DNA from: Symbiodinium natans
Taxonomy: Eukaryota > Sar > Dinophyceae > Suessiales > Symbiodiniaceae
Direction of reading: 5' to 3'
Assembly (NCBI GenBank): GCA_905221605.1
Contig: CAJNDS010002228.1
Coordinates: 312,001-376,000 of the forward strand
DNA: 64,000 nucleotides
Positions 1-10,302 of the stretch are shown piece by piece (positions within the stretch are counted from its first letter, which is position 1; each line of letters starts with the position of its first letter). A model generated the notes under the pieces. It saw only the letters and a list, made by a program, of their open reading frames with translations, made no database searches and was not told the origin of the DNA. The translations under genes were made by a program, and so were the position numbers.

Positions 1-360
1 TTTGAGTTTCTGGGTTCGATTAAGAGAGTCGTTTCTCAAAGGTGCCGACAGCGAAGGAGCCGAATTCCGTCCAGCTTTTAGGTTTTAGGGTTTAGGACTT
101 AGGGTTTAGGGTTTAGGGTTGAGGGCTTAGGGTTGGTTTCAGGGGTGCTGGCTGATATCTGCAGTGATAGGACAGCCGGGACAGCTGTGCTTCATAAAGG
201 GTCACCGAAAGCGTTGGTCTGCCCTAGTGGTCTGACCCTATACGCCCGTTCAACCCTGCAACCCCTACAAACCCTAAAAGCCTAAACCCTAAACCCTAAA
301 CCCTGTACCCTAAACCCTAAAAACCCTGTAAGCCCGAATGGGTTCGCGTGACCTTGGGAG
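1..360 (+). other. upstream part of the KAS gene: possible exon and telomere-like intron
   Basis: Bases ~42-68 read as a natural peptide (VPTAKEPNS) and end before a GT that is phase-compatible with the exon starting at 361, so this may be a preceding KAS exon. Bases ~78-140 hold TTTAGGG-like repeats and ~264-335 hold CCCTAAA-like repeats. No start codon could be tied to this stretch. Confidence 0.3.
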
Positions 361-3300
361 GTTGCTCGACGATCTCGCGGCACGAGTCGGATAACTCTCT
401 TCGCCGACCGGCGGGTGGTGGTGACAGGCCACTGCGCACATGGCACAGGGCACTTTTGGGTTTAGGGTTTAGGGTTCAGGGTTGTAGATCCCTCAGCCCT
501 GAACCAGAAGTCCTAAAACCCTATGAACCCCAGAGTTCCTTTTTTGTCTGGCTTGGTCATGGAGGTCTTAGGCCCTTATATAGGCGTGCCCTGGAAGTTG
601 GCCAGTCACTTGCCATGTCTTACCATGCGATTCTCATGTCGAGAGTGAGAAAGCAGTGCAAAAGCAAGGGTTACGGGCTCTCTCTAGCAGTGACAGGGCT
701 GATAGGGCTTGCACATGAGCTTCATGAGAACTTGACGACTGAAGACAATGCGGCACGTCGATCCAGGCATGGGTATCACGAGCTGCCTTGGGAACAGCTT
801 AGACGAGGTGGCCGAGTCGCTTCACGAGGGAAAGTCCGGGATCACCTTCTCCGAGGAGTATGAGAATCTAGGCAGGGCCCTCTGTGGGATATTCCTACAT
901 TTTCCCTTATTTTGGGGGTTCTCATCTAGTCCTCATATGACTCATATCTCCAAGATTTTTCACAGGGTTTTCTGGGTCCAGCCGAGGAAGTATGGCATCA
1001 AGAGCCAGGTCCGTGGCGTGCCGGAGTTGACGACGGAAGAGATCAAGAAGCTGATCCCGAGAAAAGCCCTGCGATTCATGGGCCGCAACGCGCAGCTCCT
1101 GGGCTCCTGTTGCGGTTTAGGGTTTCGGGTTTAGGGTTTACCATAACCCTAAACCCTAAACCCTAAACTTCTAAACCCTAAACCCTAAACCCTAAACCCT
1201 AAACCCTAAACCCTAAACCCTAAACCCTAAACCCTAAACCCTAAACCCTACCCTAAACCCTAAACCCTAAACTTCTAAACCCTAAACCCTAAACCCTAAA
1301 CCCTATAACCCTATAACCCTATAACCCTATAACCCTATAACCCTATAACCCTATAACCCTATAACCCTATAAACCCTAAACCCTAAACCCTAAACCCTAA
1401 GCCCTAAACCCTAACTAAACCCTAAACTTAAGTTACCATAATTATCGGGGTCAGATAGCAAATGACAGTATGTTGGATGTTGTCATGGGTGGTAACTTCA
1501 GTTAAAGTCCCTAAGAATCCCAGGTATGCATACATCGCCCTGCAGCGTGCCATCGACGATGCAGGGCTGAAGCCAGAGGACTATGAAAACAATGAGCGCT
1601 GTGCCAGCATCCTAGGCCAGGGTGGCACCTCCATCGTGGATGTCACGGAGAGTGTCGGCTTCGTGGAAGACCAAGTGAAGCGCTGGCCCAGCAAGGTGGG
1701 GCCCTACCGCGTTACTCGCACCATGGGCTCCACAGTTTCCGCGGTCCTCTCCTCCAGCTTCAAGTTGCAGGGCCCATCCTTCTCCATCTCCTCCGCATGC
1801 TCTACCGGGGCCCACTGCATCGGCGTGGCGATGGAGCAGATCCAGTTGAACAAGGCTGACATGGCAATGGCTGGTGCAGGCTGGGACTCATCTCTGGCAC
1901 ACCCCGCCCCCCCAATCCCCCCCCCCCGCCCTCCACAAGAAGCATGTCTAACAACATGCCCTTCTCGTATAGCAACAGTAATCATCTGCCCCTGCCATGC
2001 CCATCCTAGTGACCCCCATAAAAGCCTTAACCCTACAAAACCACACCACCAAAAAGCATAGAAGCCCCTTTTAAAGGGACCCCCCACAAAGTGTACCCCT
2101 ATTTTCGGAAACCCCCAGGTGAGAATGAATGTTGGGAGTTCACGGCGATGTTCGACTGCATGGGGGCGCTGTCGACCAAGCGAAACTCCGATCCGACGAC
2201 GGCCTCGAGAGCCTTTGACAAAGATCGCCCCTTGGCAATGCTGTTATATATATATATATACTTATACCCATACAATACATATACATATATATATATACAT
2301 ATGTATACATACACTCAACAGCCCATCCCCCCCCCAAAAAAAAAAATAATAATAACTAAAACATATATATATATCCAAACCCTAAGCCTAAAAACACTCC
2401 TCTGAGTAATCAGGCGATGGCTTCGTCATTGCCGGAGGCGGTGGCATGCTGGTCCTTGAGGTTGGCTTCTAAGTGCGTGGGGTTGGACGTGTTTGTAGGG
2501 TCTCGCGTTTCTTTTTGTTGGGCGGTGTTTTGGGATTGAAGGGCTTGAGGGCTTCAAGTCATGCGCAAGGTCCAAGGTTGTGCGGGCTCTGCATAGGGAT
2601 CATAGGGTATAGGGTATATGACCCCAATTTTAGGGTTCATTTGGTTTTTCAGGGTTTGCGGTCGACTCGAACTCCCCCCGCATGCAGGAGCTGGAGCATG
2701 CAAAGGCTCGCGGTGCGAAGATCTATGCGGAGCTGACTGGCTACGGGGCCAACTCCGACGGCCTCTCGGAGTTGTCAGGAAGGAGATAAGTTGGGACGTT
2801 CTCCCTTATACTATTACTAGAATCCCTATGAGGGACTGCTAGTATAAGGGGGGGAACATTTCAAGATAGAAGGCGGTTGATAAGGCGCGTGCAGAAACGT
2901 CCGCGCTGTGGTGCAGAAGTTGCCAGCAACTGTGTCGCAGTGAATTCCGACTCAGGCTACGATGTGGTGGCCCCGTCAGGTGTCGGTGGTGAGCGATGCA
3001 TGAAGATCGCCATGTCCATGGCCGATGACATTGCCGGTGAGAAAGAAGTCGGTTACGTGAACACGCACGGCACGTCTACCCCGGTCGGTGACTTGGTAGC
3101 CCAGGGGTACCTTTTTTTTGGGTATGGTTCCCTTGTAAAGTAACCAACCCCAAAAAGGGTGCCCTTATCATAAAATGGTTACTGGGCTGACCCTAAACCC
3201 TAAACCCTAAACCCTAAACCCTAAACCCACAAAGGTGATGTACAGGAGCTGGGTGCCGTGAATCGCGTCTTTACCGAGAAAGGATATCAGCCCTTCGTCG

Positions 3301-3800
3301 GCTCCACGAAGTCCATGTGCCTTGGGCTGCGGTTGGCGACCTGAATTCGGTGGTTTTGGAGTTTAGGGGGTGTAGGGTTTAGGGTTTGGGGTTTAGGGTT
3401 CATAGGGTTGTTGGGTTTTTTCGGATACGCTTGAAATCCTCGAAAGCAGGTCCGGCCATGCCCTTGGGGCAGCAGGGGTGCATGAGGCGATCTACTCGAT
3501 CCTGATGATGAACCGGGAGTTTTTGGCGGAGTCCATCAACATCGAGGAGCCCGAAAACTTCTGCAAAAATGGGCTTGCTGGGGGGTGAGCAAACCCCCGC
3601 CCCCCCCCCCCCCCCCAAAAAAAAAAAAAAAAGAAGGCCACGACCATAAGCTATCCAATTCCGAGGACCTGGTTGATGAGGCAGAGGGCATGAAGATCCT
3701 CACGGAGCGCCACGAGGGCGGCGTTGCCCGAGTGGCGTCCAACTCCTTCGGCTTCGGCGGCACAAACGCCTGCCTCGTCTTCGACAAGTATGAGGGATGA
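361..3800 (+). CDS. fabB: 3-oxoacyl-[acyl-carrier-protein] synthase I (KAS I, FabB type), 11 exons
   Basis: Catalyses condensation of malonyl-ACP with a growing acyl-ACP in type II (plastid-type) fatty acid synthesis. Exons (inferred): ~361-427, 767-863, 987-1094, 1524-1879, 2119-2226, 2414-2460, 2688-2760, 2956-3087, 3235-3316, 3450-3562, 3637-3800. From Asp at 406 to the stop the joined exons give 434 codons in one frame. The catalytic Cys (SACSTGAH, 1798-1800), His (HGTSTPVGD, 3066-3068) and His (GHALGAAG, 3457-3459) are present, as is the C-terminal NSFGFGGTN loop. The match is better to FabB than FabF (VAPSG...ERCMKIAM). Length equals the family. Intron donors are GC x6, GT x3, GA x1; all acceptors are AG|G. 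Introns carry telomere-like tracts, AT microsatellites and inverted-repeat elements. The start codon and any targeting peptide lie upstream of 361, perhaps in an exon ending near 68; not resolved. Confidence 0.93.
1117..1432. repeat. telomere-like array in KAS intron 3
   Basis: TTTAGGG units, then CCCTAAA units, then about nine 8-base CCCTATAA units (1303-1371), then CCCTAAA again. CCCTAAACTTCTAAA breaks occur twice (1158-1180, 1259-1280), suggesting internal duplication. Confidence 0.95.
2084..2118. mobile_element. half of a family A inverted-repeat element forming the 3' end of KAS intron 4
   Basis: The right terminal repeat of family A (CCCCTATTTTCGGAAACCCCC, complement of GGGGGTTTCCGAAAATAGGG) is followed directly by AG, the acceptor of KAS intron 4. 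Full copies are at 9808-9909, 29504-29594 and 41329-41429; a degenerate copy is at 34571-34670. Confidence 0.5.
2791..2866. mobile_element. MITE-like element, family B copy 1 inside KAS intron 7
   Basis: Inverted repeat of about 75 bp: the left arm is TTGGGACGTTCTCCCTTATA and the right arm is its near complement. It accounts for a large part of the 195-base intron 2761-2955. No coding capacity. Confidence 0.6.
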
Positions 3801-3847
3801 GAGGGAGGAGCAGACTAGAATGTGAATCAGTTTTGGCAGTGCAGCTG

Positions 3848-4543
3848 CTATCCACTCCGTGGGGAAGCCACCAGGATTTCAAGTGGCCCTCCCACGATGG
3901 CAGCCGATGCTGTCCCCACTTGGCTTAAAAAAGGCTTCCCAGCTGCATATTTCTTGCATGAGGCAAAGTCTCACGCGCGGCACAAGTCCTTCCCAGCTGC
4001 ATTGTCGGGAACTAGTTTTAGGGTTTAGGGTTTAGGGTTTTACGGGTGGGTGACAGGAGTTCCCACATCGAGCTTCTATGGCAAAGTGCCACGGTCATAG
4101 CAGCGATATCACGATAACGGCGTATCGGCTCATCCTCGACAAGCAGCTGATGCCCCAAACGCGTTAAACCTTCCAGGTTTTCCAACTCAATGGCCCGCGC
4201 GGGCCTCCTTTGTAGGATGTTTTTTTACGGAATTCTCCCCACAGTGAAATGAAAGGACTCTGGACTCTGCTGCTCTTGCGAGGGAAAAGCCGCGTTTGTT
4301 ACTTCTGCACGCTGAGTACATCTGAAGCCTAAGACCTTTGGATGTTCCTGCTTATACGAGCAGTCCTTAATAGGGATTATAGCAGTGGGTGGGTGGGGGT
4401 ACTATAATCCCTGTTGGGACTCTTAGTATAAGGAGGAACATCCCAATATAAATAAGACCAAAGAAGGCATCTTGCCCACCTCCCAGTAGGCCCAATATGT
4501 ATGGCTTTCGGTTGGAGGCGTCCCCGAAAATGGGATCGATCGC
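3848..4543 (-). CDS. unidentified gene, three phase-compatible exons (3' end)
   Basis: Minus-strand exons 4476-4543, 4044-4207 and 3848-3918 join in one frame and end in TAG at 3848-3850. The peptide begins AIDPIFGDASNRKPYIL, continues with an acidic/basic helix-like stretch (EDEPIRRYRDIAAMTVALCH) and ends with a hydrophobic AAIVGGPLEILV tail. Introns start GC and GT; the acceptors are AG|GC, AG|G and AG|T. The gene is convergent with the KAS gene, with 47 bases between the two stop codons. The intron at 4208-4475 holds an inverted-repeat element (4338-4447). I do not recognise the family; the 5' end is not seen and may lie beyond 4560. Confidence 0.55.
4338..4447. mobile_element. MITE-like element, family B copy 2
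   Basis: Imperfect terminal inverted repeats: the left end reads TTGGATGTTCCTGCTTATAC and the right end is its near complement (GTATAAGGAGGAACATCCCAA). The interior also folds (TCCTTAATAGGGATTATAG against CTATAATCCCTGTTGGGA). It lies in an intron of the minus-strand gene. The same family is seen at 2791-2866, 32178-32277 and, truncated, at 24410-24454. Confidence 0.6.
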
Positions 4544-4818
4544 CTGTGAAGCTTGGGGGGGCATGCAGCTTCAGATAATAAGCATCAGCATGAAGCTCCC
4601 CAGTCAGTCTATGCTTTGTATGGTAGAAAGGAGAGGCTGTGCACTGTCCTTGCAGTCGCTGGCTGAAGCCTTCAGAGACCCGGTGACAACGAAGAACTCA
4701 AGCCACTATCCCTCGGACCTTTCGAAAGCCCTCCTCGGCATACATACCAGATCCCTGCAAACCCCATATGCCACAAGCCTCTGCAATCTGAATATCATGT
4801 CAACCTTAGCTTTTCTGA

Positions 4819-4912
4819 GGCGCCCCGGCGGTTTTCCTGGCGCTCGCCGCGATCCTTGTGTCGCCTGGAGCCGCGGAAATCTTCGGTGCATCCCCCAGAC
4901 TGCTACAAGAAC
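4819..4912 (+). CDS. possible exon with hydrophobic peptide
   Basis: After an AG|GC acceptor-like site the frame reads APAVFLALAAILVSPGAAE, like a signal or membrane segment, and stays open to the telomere-like array. An overlapping ATG frame from 4798 is also open. Strand and frame are not certain. Confidence 0.25.
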
Positions 4913-5041
4913 CTCTAAGTTCGGGTTTAGGGTTTAGGGTTTAGGGTTTATAGGGTTTAGGGTTTAGGGTTTAGGGTTTAGGGTTTAGGGTTTAGGGTTT
5001 AGGGTCCTTTTATTAGGTTTTATGACCCAGACTGCTACAAG
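4894..5041. repeat. telomere-like array flanked by a 16-bp direct repeat
   Basis: CCCAGACTGCTACAAG occurs at 4894-4909 and again at 5026-5041. Between the copies lies a (TTTAGGG)n tract (~4923-5004) and a short T-rich stretch. This is the pattern expected if an array was inserted with duplication of its target, or of an intron arising by segmental duplication. Confidence 0.7.
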
Positions 5042-5772
5042 TATGTCCTTATATCATGAGGGTACTTTGAGGGGGTCCCGAGCTTTCAACAGCACATTTC
5101 AGACAGACCTCCCATGTCCCTGGAGCACATGCGAACCCACCCTGGGGGTTAAGGGTTGAAGGGTTTAGGTTTCGCAACTCCCATCTTCTTGCAGGTGATG
5201 ATGCGCTGATGCACAACTAAGAGCTAGACACCACCGCCACCTCGTGCGCCTGAGGTTCTTTCAACAGCTCAGGCCGAGAAAGCCGGGCTGTTGCAGAGCT
5301 ACTCTTTTCCGGTACACGTTTGAGGGCTTGGGTTTGTTGGGTTCTTCTTCTCAGCTGCCCAAGACCAACCTAAACCCTACACCCTAAACCTGAAACCCTA
5401 AACCCTAAACCCTAAACCCACAAACGGCTCACCATGCTCATCCTTTTTGAGCGCACACTCCCGGTCTCAGATTACAGCCTTGGTTCTTGGCTTAGACGTC
5501 CCGACTTCTATGCATGAGCGTTTCGGGTTCAGTGTCGAAGCCTTGGGGCTTTGCAAGGCTTCATTCAGGCTTTGCGGTGCAGTTCACTTGCGCCACAATT
5601 TGTGCACTTATCTCACCCCCACTGTCAGCACAGCAGCTGCCATTTCCTCCACAAGTACCCCCAGTCACCAGTCGAAATGCCAATACAAATCGCAGCCACT
5701 ACTGCTGCTGAGAACTGGCAACCCTAAGCCCTAAACCCTAAACCCTAAACCCTAAACCCTGACTCCCTCTAG

Positions 5773-5899
5773 GAGTCCTGCGAGGCCTCACTGGCATCCT
5801 CGAGGCCGTCAAGCAGCAGGTCGTGTCGCTGCTTGTGGCCGCCGGGGGCTCGGAGGCTACCGGAGCTGATCGCGGCTTTGGCGAAGGAGCAATTGAAGG
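5773..5899 (+). CDS. possible exon between two telomere-like tracts
   Basis: GC-rich 127-base block preceded by TAG|GA and followed directly by TTTAGGG repeats. One frame reads GVLRGLTGILEAVKQQVVSL...; a second frame ends LPELIAALAKEQLKG. Both look natural, so the frame is unresolved. It could be an upstream exon of the gene at 6395-10302. Confidence 0.3.
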
Positions 5900-6394
5900 G
5901 TTTAGGGTTTAGGGTTTAGGGTTCAGGGTTCAGGGTTTAGGGTTTATTAAGCTGCCGAGAAGTTGTGTTGGAGGAGGTTGTGCCATCTTGTCTGGTAGCG
6001 TTTTCTGAGTGGCTGAGAAGGCGGTTTTGTTGCCCGGCTTTTGGTTGAAGTGCCCTGCACTTGTATTCTTGCAGCTCGACAAGCCTAGCCTGCACACCCT
6101 GAAGCCAGGAAAGCCTAAGATGGAAAACTGCATGCAAAGAAGCCAGCAAGAAGGATGGGCTTGTAAGACCGGAGTGGGTGCCCGACATATTCGGGTAGCC
6201 GTGAAATCAAGACTCGTGCTTCGCCGGTAGGAGCATCTGATGCGAACCTTGATGTCCCCTACAAGTTGGCACAGGAATCATGGACACTTACCAACGCCGA
6301 CTCCTTCCCCAAACCCTACAATCCCTGAACTCTAAGCCCCGCAAGCCCTGCATTCAAAACCCCGAGGGGCTCCCAAGTTGAGTACCCACCGAAG

Positions 6395-9300
6395 CTCAGC
6401 GTGCTCTGCCCGTTGAGGTGCTCGACCCCTCCTTGAAAGCCTCACTGCCCCCAGCACTGATCTCCACGTTCAAGGACGCGCGCTGGGTTTCCAACTATAA
6501 TGCTAAATAGCTAAATGCATTTAGTAGTTATACTAAGTTACTGTCAACAGACTAGGAATATGTTATGTTAGTCTCAAGTCACATAGCATCGGACAAGAGG
6601 TTAAAAATGCTGGCAGTTCAAGACAAGAGAAGCAGTGCATCTGTTGATGGAAGCGGCTTCTTCCATGCGGAGCACTGGTATCTAGGTGTAACTCACAGTA
6701 AATTGGCACACCGCAAGCATGCATGAAGCATGCGGGTCAGTGGAGGAGCACGGGCACGCCATGCGGCAACATACAGCTACCCCCGTTTACCCTGCACGTC
6801 AAAATACCTTCGTGTTAGCGCATTGTTTGGGGAATGTTTTTGGCTGTTGTCAAGCGTTATTGTGCTGTCGTGGTTGCTTTCTCCAGGACCCTAAACCCGA
6901 AACCCTAAACCCCAAACCCTAAACCCTAAACCCCAAACCCCAAAACCCCCAAGCAGTACACTCTGGGTGGCCAGGACGAGAAGATGGCGAAGAGCATCGT
7001 CGTCATGATGGAAGCATGGCGCAGATTCCGTTGATTCGGCCCCCATCAATAAGCATTATTCTGACCTTTCGTTGTAGTAGTGATAAATGGTGAAAATCGC
7101 AACTACATACATAGCTACAGACACATCTTGTATGTTTATAAATGTTTGTGGGCCCGCTATGACGTCTGCAGGTCAGATGCAAGCCCTGCTAAGTCTAGAT
7201 TCGTTCTCCGAACTCGCCACAACCTTGTAAGCGATACATTGCATGGGTCTTGTTGACATGGTGGGCATGTGAGGAATCCGGCTAAGAGTTTAAGGTTTCA
7301 GGCTCAGGGGAACAAGCCGCACCTAGAACAACAGATTCCCGTCCGGAGAAGTGAGAACCCAGGACCTACCACCGAGCATCTTTTTGTCACCCCGACCCCC
7401 AAGTCGGGGATTGTACTCACAAGCTCTGTCACGATGAGAAATACGAGACAATGTATCAGTTCCATTCTTTTTCAGCAGCTTTCTTCTTGGAGGGAGCTCC
7501 GTAGTGCTCGAGGCCAAGAGGCGGTCAGAACCCATGGCTTTGCCCCTAAACCCGAAACCCTTATAATATATTTCTCTAATTAAAAAGAAAAGAGAAAAAT
7601 ATGCTGAATTAATATCTGATGTATAATGTAAACCTAAGAAGATTCCTGTAATAATTTGTAATAAAATAGTAATTCCTAATAAAAACCAATATTCCAAAAA
7701 TAATTTATGATCAAAGGACAAGGATATGATTGTAAATGAGATTTCATTAGTAATGCAAAATATGCTGCATTCACTTTGTTCCTGTACTTCGTTCATGCCT
7801 TATTCATTATATTCATGCCTCGCGGGCTCGTTATAATATAATAAATAATGCACTCTCTACGTAGTTTTAATACTATTATTACCCTTAACCCTAAACCCTA
7901 AACCCCAGTTCCCAGACGCCACTTGCGTGGCGCTGTCACCGAGGACCACATGATGGCAGATCCCGAGTTCGTGGAGGTGCTTGACTCGGCCCACAGTAGC
8001 TTAAACCAATTATAGCTGTACTGACAACTGTACTTGTAACCCATATTCGGGCACTTCATTAAGGGGCTTATAAGTGGGTTATAAGTACAGTGATAATTGG
8101 TTAATAATGAGTACCATGAAACTCCGAGTAGGAACAAGCCATGGAAAAGTCGTGAAGGTTTGCGTGCGACATGGCGAGCGGCTATAGCTCCGAAGCAGAC
8201 GCAAGCTCAGTGTCCTCCGCGGTGAGGTCCTAAAGAACTTCATCAACACGTCGATGACGAATGAGGATCTCTTACTTGCGAGTGGTTGGCAATTTGGGCA
8301 ATATTTGGGATGGGAGAATGAGATGCAGGGATATCATGGCAACAAGCTGGCATTCAGCACGTCCTCCGGCCACGCATCTCACACAAACCCATGCTTGACC
8401 GTTGTTCGTGAGGGTGTTGCCATGATCTTATGTTGCCGGTGCAACACTGCATTTGACTCAGAGTTCAGCCTACACTGGGGGCTTGACATCGGTCCAAGCT
8501 CCCAGCCGGTGACACGAGGCGCTGCTGGGCAGTTTGAAGAAGGTGATGCAGGAGGCGCAGGGGCTGAGCCAGGTTTATCTTCCTGAAATCGAGTGCGTCA
8601 CCCGGGAGGCGCTGGCCGACAGCCATCTCTACAAGTCGGCCATGCACGGTGCACCGTGCCCTGTTTTGGGTTTTCGGGGCTGCTTCTCATATGCTATTGC
8701 ATGACAATGTGTGTGTGTGTGTGCCTCTGTGTGTGCAAGGCCCAAACCAAAGAGGGGCTGCAGCTGCAGGATTCTGTGCCTCCGGTGTGTTCACGAGTTC
8801 TCGAATGTTTGCCGAGTCATCATAGGTAGTTATTTCTTTTTTAGTATTAACTGATGATGCCTGCCATTGCAAGCGCTAGGGTGACATCCCAGAAAAAGAG
8901 GGCAAATGCAGCTCACGCGATTAGCCTTCAAGGTTCTTTGTAGCTGCTGGGCCTTTCCTAAGTCTCTGAAGCCAGGGGTCGCGAGCAGCTTGAATCCACT
9001 TCACAGCGATACTCTCACTGCTATGAAGGCCGGGCTCTTGAGTTTTCATATACGCTGATGAGGGTGGAGCCACAGCCCTCTAAGTGCGATTGATCTCCTT
9101 CGGTCAAGCCGAAAATGGTTTCCCGGTTTCCTTTAGAAGCTTGCTCGGTGCGGTTGACAGATCAGCATTCCTCTTGCTTTGTCAAATTCCCTGGCAGAAC
9201 ACGCTCTTGGGCCGCAGCGAAAAGGAGGTGGAAGAAGAGGAGAAGCATGAGTCTCTGTAGTTGACAGCGCGCTAGGAGATGAATCTGCGAAATGAGGTTT

Positions 9301-10302
9301 GCGAAATGCACGTTGCCTCGCAAGAAGGTTACGGCATGTTGCGGCATGTAGTGGCATGTACAAGGACTGAGCTCCAGTTACTGTTTCCTGAACCCGTCGT
9401 GTGGTTGTGAGTGCCGGCCAATTGCAAGATTGCTCCGCAAGAACAGGGAATTGGCATATCAAAACGAGATGATTTTGTTTTGTGTTGACTGCTTAGGCTT
9501 GGACATTTGGGGCGTCCTTGTGCTTCAACCACCTTCAAGGGTTAGGGTGAATGATTTCTGGGGTTTCGATGACATCTAGCACGTGTTCGTTGCATCGTGC
9601 TTAGTCGGACTGTAGCCGGGGCAGCTAGCTCCTGATTCATGACAGCCGTTTTGTATGATGGAAGACAAGTTTTGACAAGTCAACGGGAAGTTTGTAGCAT
9701 CCCCGACTTCTGGACCTCCAAAACAGCACGAGAAAAGATTCTCCTCCCGAAGTGTCGCGCGTTGGGTCAGTGCTCCGCTTTAGGCACGAACCCTTGTTGC
9801 CACACACGGGGGGTTTCCGAAAATCGGGGTACCTTCGTGTTCCTAAGCATAAGGATTAGTAGCATGTTGGGGAATATTGAGGGGTGCCCCCTAGATTTTG
9901 GAAACGCCCGACATCAGTACATTTCAGAGATGCCCACAGTGCAGATGCCAGCTGCTTGGTGCCTTAAAGCAGGGTGGGGGAGGGAATGTACAGCACTACT
10001 ACAGGGGGTATGTACGGAGATTGCGATTTCAGACATTTGGTAGGGCATTGCTGTGTAGGTGCTCATCTACTATCAAGGTCACCCGAGGTAGGCTGGCAGA
10101 TGCCAATTCTTGACGGAGATGTCATGTGTGCTTCTCTCTGAAAGTACTCAACCAGTCGAACCTCTTGGCAGTCCTACGGTCCTAAGGTCCAACGTTTAAA
10201 GCCGATGCCAAGATCTGGAGCAGGATCGATTTCGCCTCTGCGGAACAAGAAAGACCTCATGAGCGCCGTCTTCTATGCAAAGTATCCATGGACTCTGCGT
10301 AA
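6395..10302 (+). CDS. unidentified multi-exon gene
   Basis: Exons ~6395-6474, ~6953/6975-7013, 7944-7988, 8227-8265 and 8519-8648 chain in phase, with donors GA, GC, GC, GA, GT and AG acceptors. A terminal exon 10202-10302 (ADAKIWSRIDFASAEQE... TAA) is also phase-compatible but distant. The protein is helical and charged, with pieces such as DEKMAKSIVVMME, DHMMADPEFVEVLDS and ALLGSLKKVMQEAQGLSQVY. No family recognised. One intron contains the mitochondrial cob insertion (7561-7881) and the next contains an inverted-repeat element (7990-8120). The long last intron (8649-10201) carries a (TG)n tract and a family A element. Confidence 0.5.
7561..7747 (-). pseudogene. cob: nuclear copy of the start of mitochondrial cytochrome b
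   Basis: On the minus strand an ATG at 7747-7745 begins MKSHLQSYPCPL...FWNIGF. After a run of five T the frame shifts and continues LLGITILLQIITGIFLGLHY, then TSDINSAYF and IREIYYK before breaking off at a telomere-like sequence. This is the N-terminal ~60 residues of Cob (quinone/haem-binding bc1 subunit), with the first membrane helix. It is AT-rich unlike its surroundings, is truncated, and carries a one-base frameshift, so it cannot encode a working protein. Nuclear mitochondrial insertion; source presumably the cell's own mitochondrial DNA. Confidence 0.88.
7748..7881. other. AT-rich flank of the cob fragment, probably also mitochondrial
   Basis: AT-rich sequence continuous with the cob start, with a short GC stem (CCTCGCGGGCTCG). 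It ends abruptly at CCCTTAACCCTAAACCC. Probably the mitochondrial sequence upstream of cob carried in the same insertion. No gene recognised. Confidence 0.5.
7990..8120. mobile_element. MITE-like element, family C copy 1
   Basis: Inverted arms CCAATTATAGCTGTACT and AGTACAGTGATAATTGG enclose TTAAGGGGCTTATAAGTGGG; the end reads TTAATAATGAGTACCATGAA. Located in an intron of the 6.4-10.3 kb gene. Relatives at 17244-17303 and 51757-51877. Confidence 0.55.
8649..10201. other. long intron or intergenic stretch without a clear gene
   Basis: Contains (TG)n at ~8707-8735, a family A element at 9808-9909 and several short open frames on both strands, none convincing. No recognised domain. Confidence 0.4.
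9808..9909. mobile_element. MITE-like element, family A
   Basis: About 102 bp. The left end GGGGGGTTTCCGAAAATCGG is the near complement of the right end (CTAGATTTTGGAAACGCCC). No coding capacity. Confidence 0.55.

Noticed and set aside
1117-1432. Possible CRISPR array or chromosome end at the telomere-like repeats
   Set aside because: Units are contiguous heptamers without spacers, and similar tracts occur throughout the window inside introns, so they are interstitial telomere-like repeats, not CRISPR or a physical end.
7561-7881. That the cob fragment marks the window as mitochondrial DNA
   Set aside because: Only ~320 bp are AT-rich and mitochondrial-like, the frame is broken, and both sides are nuclear telomere-like and exon sequence.
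9133-9538. Several minus-strand open frames
   Set aside because: Overlapping alternatives with no recognisable motif or consistent splice sites; judged chance frames.
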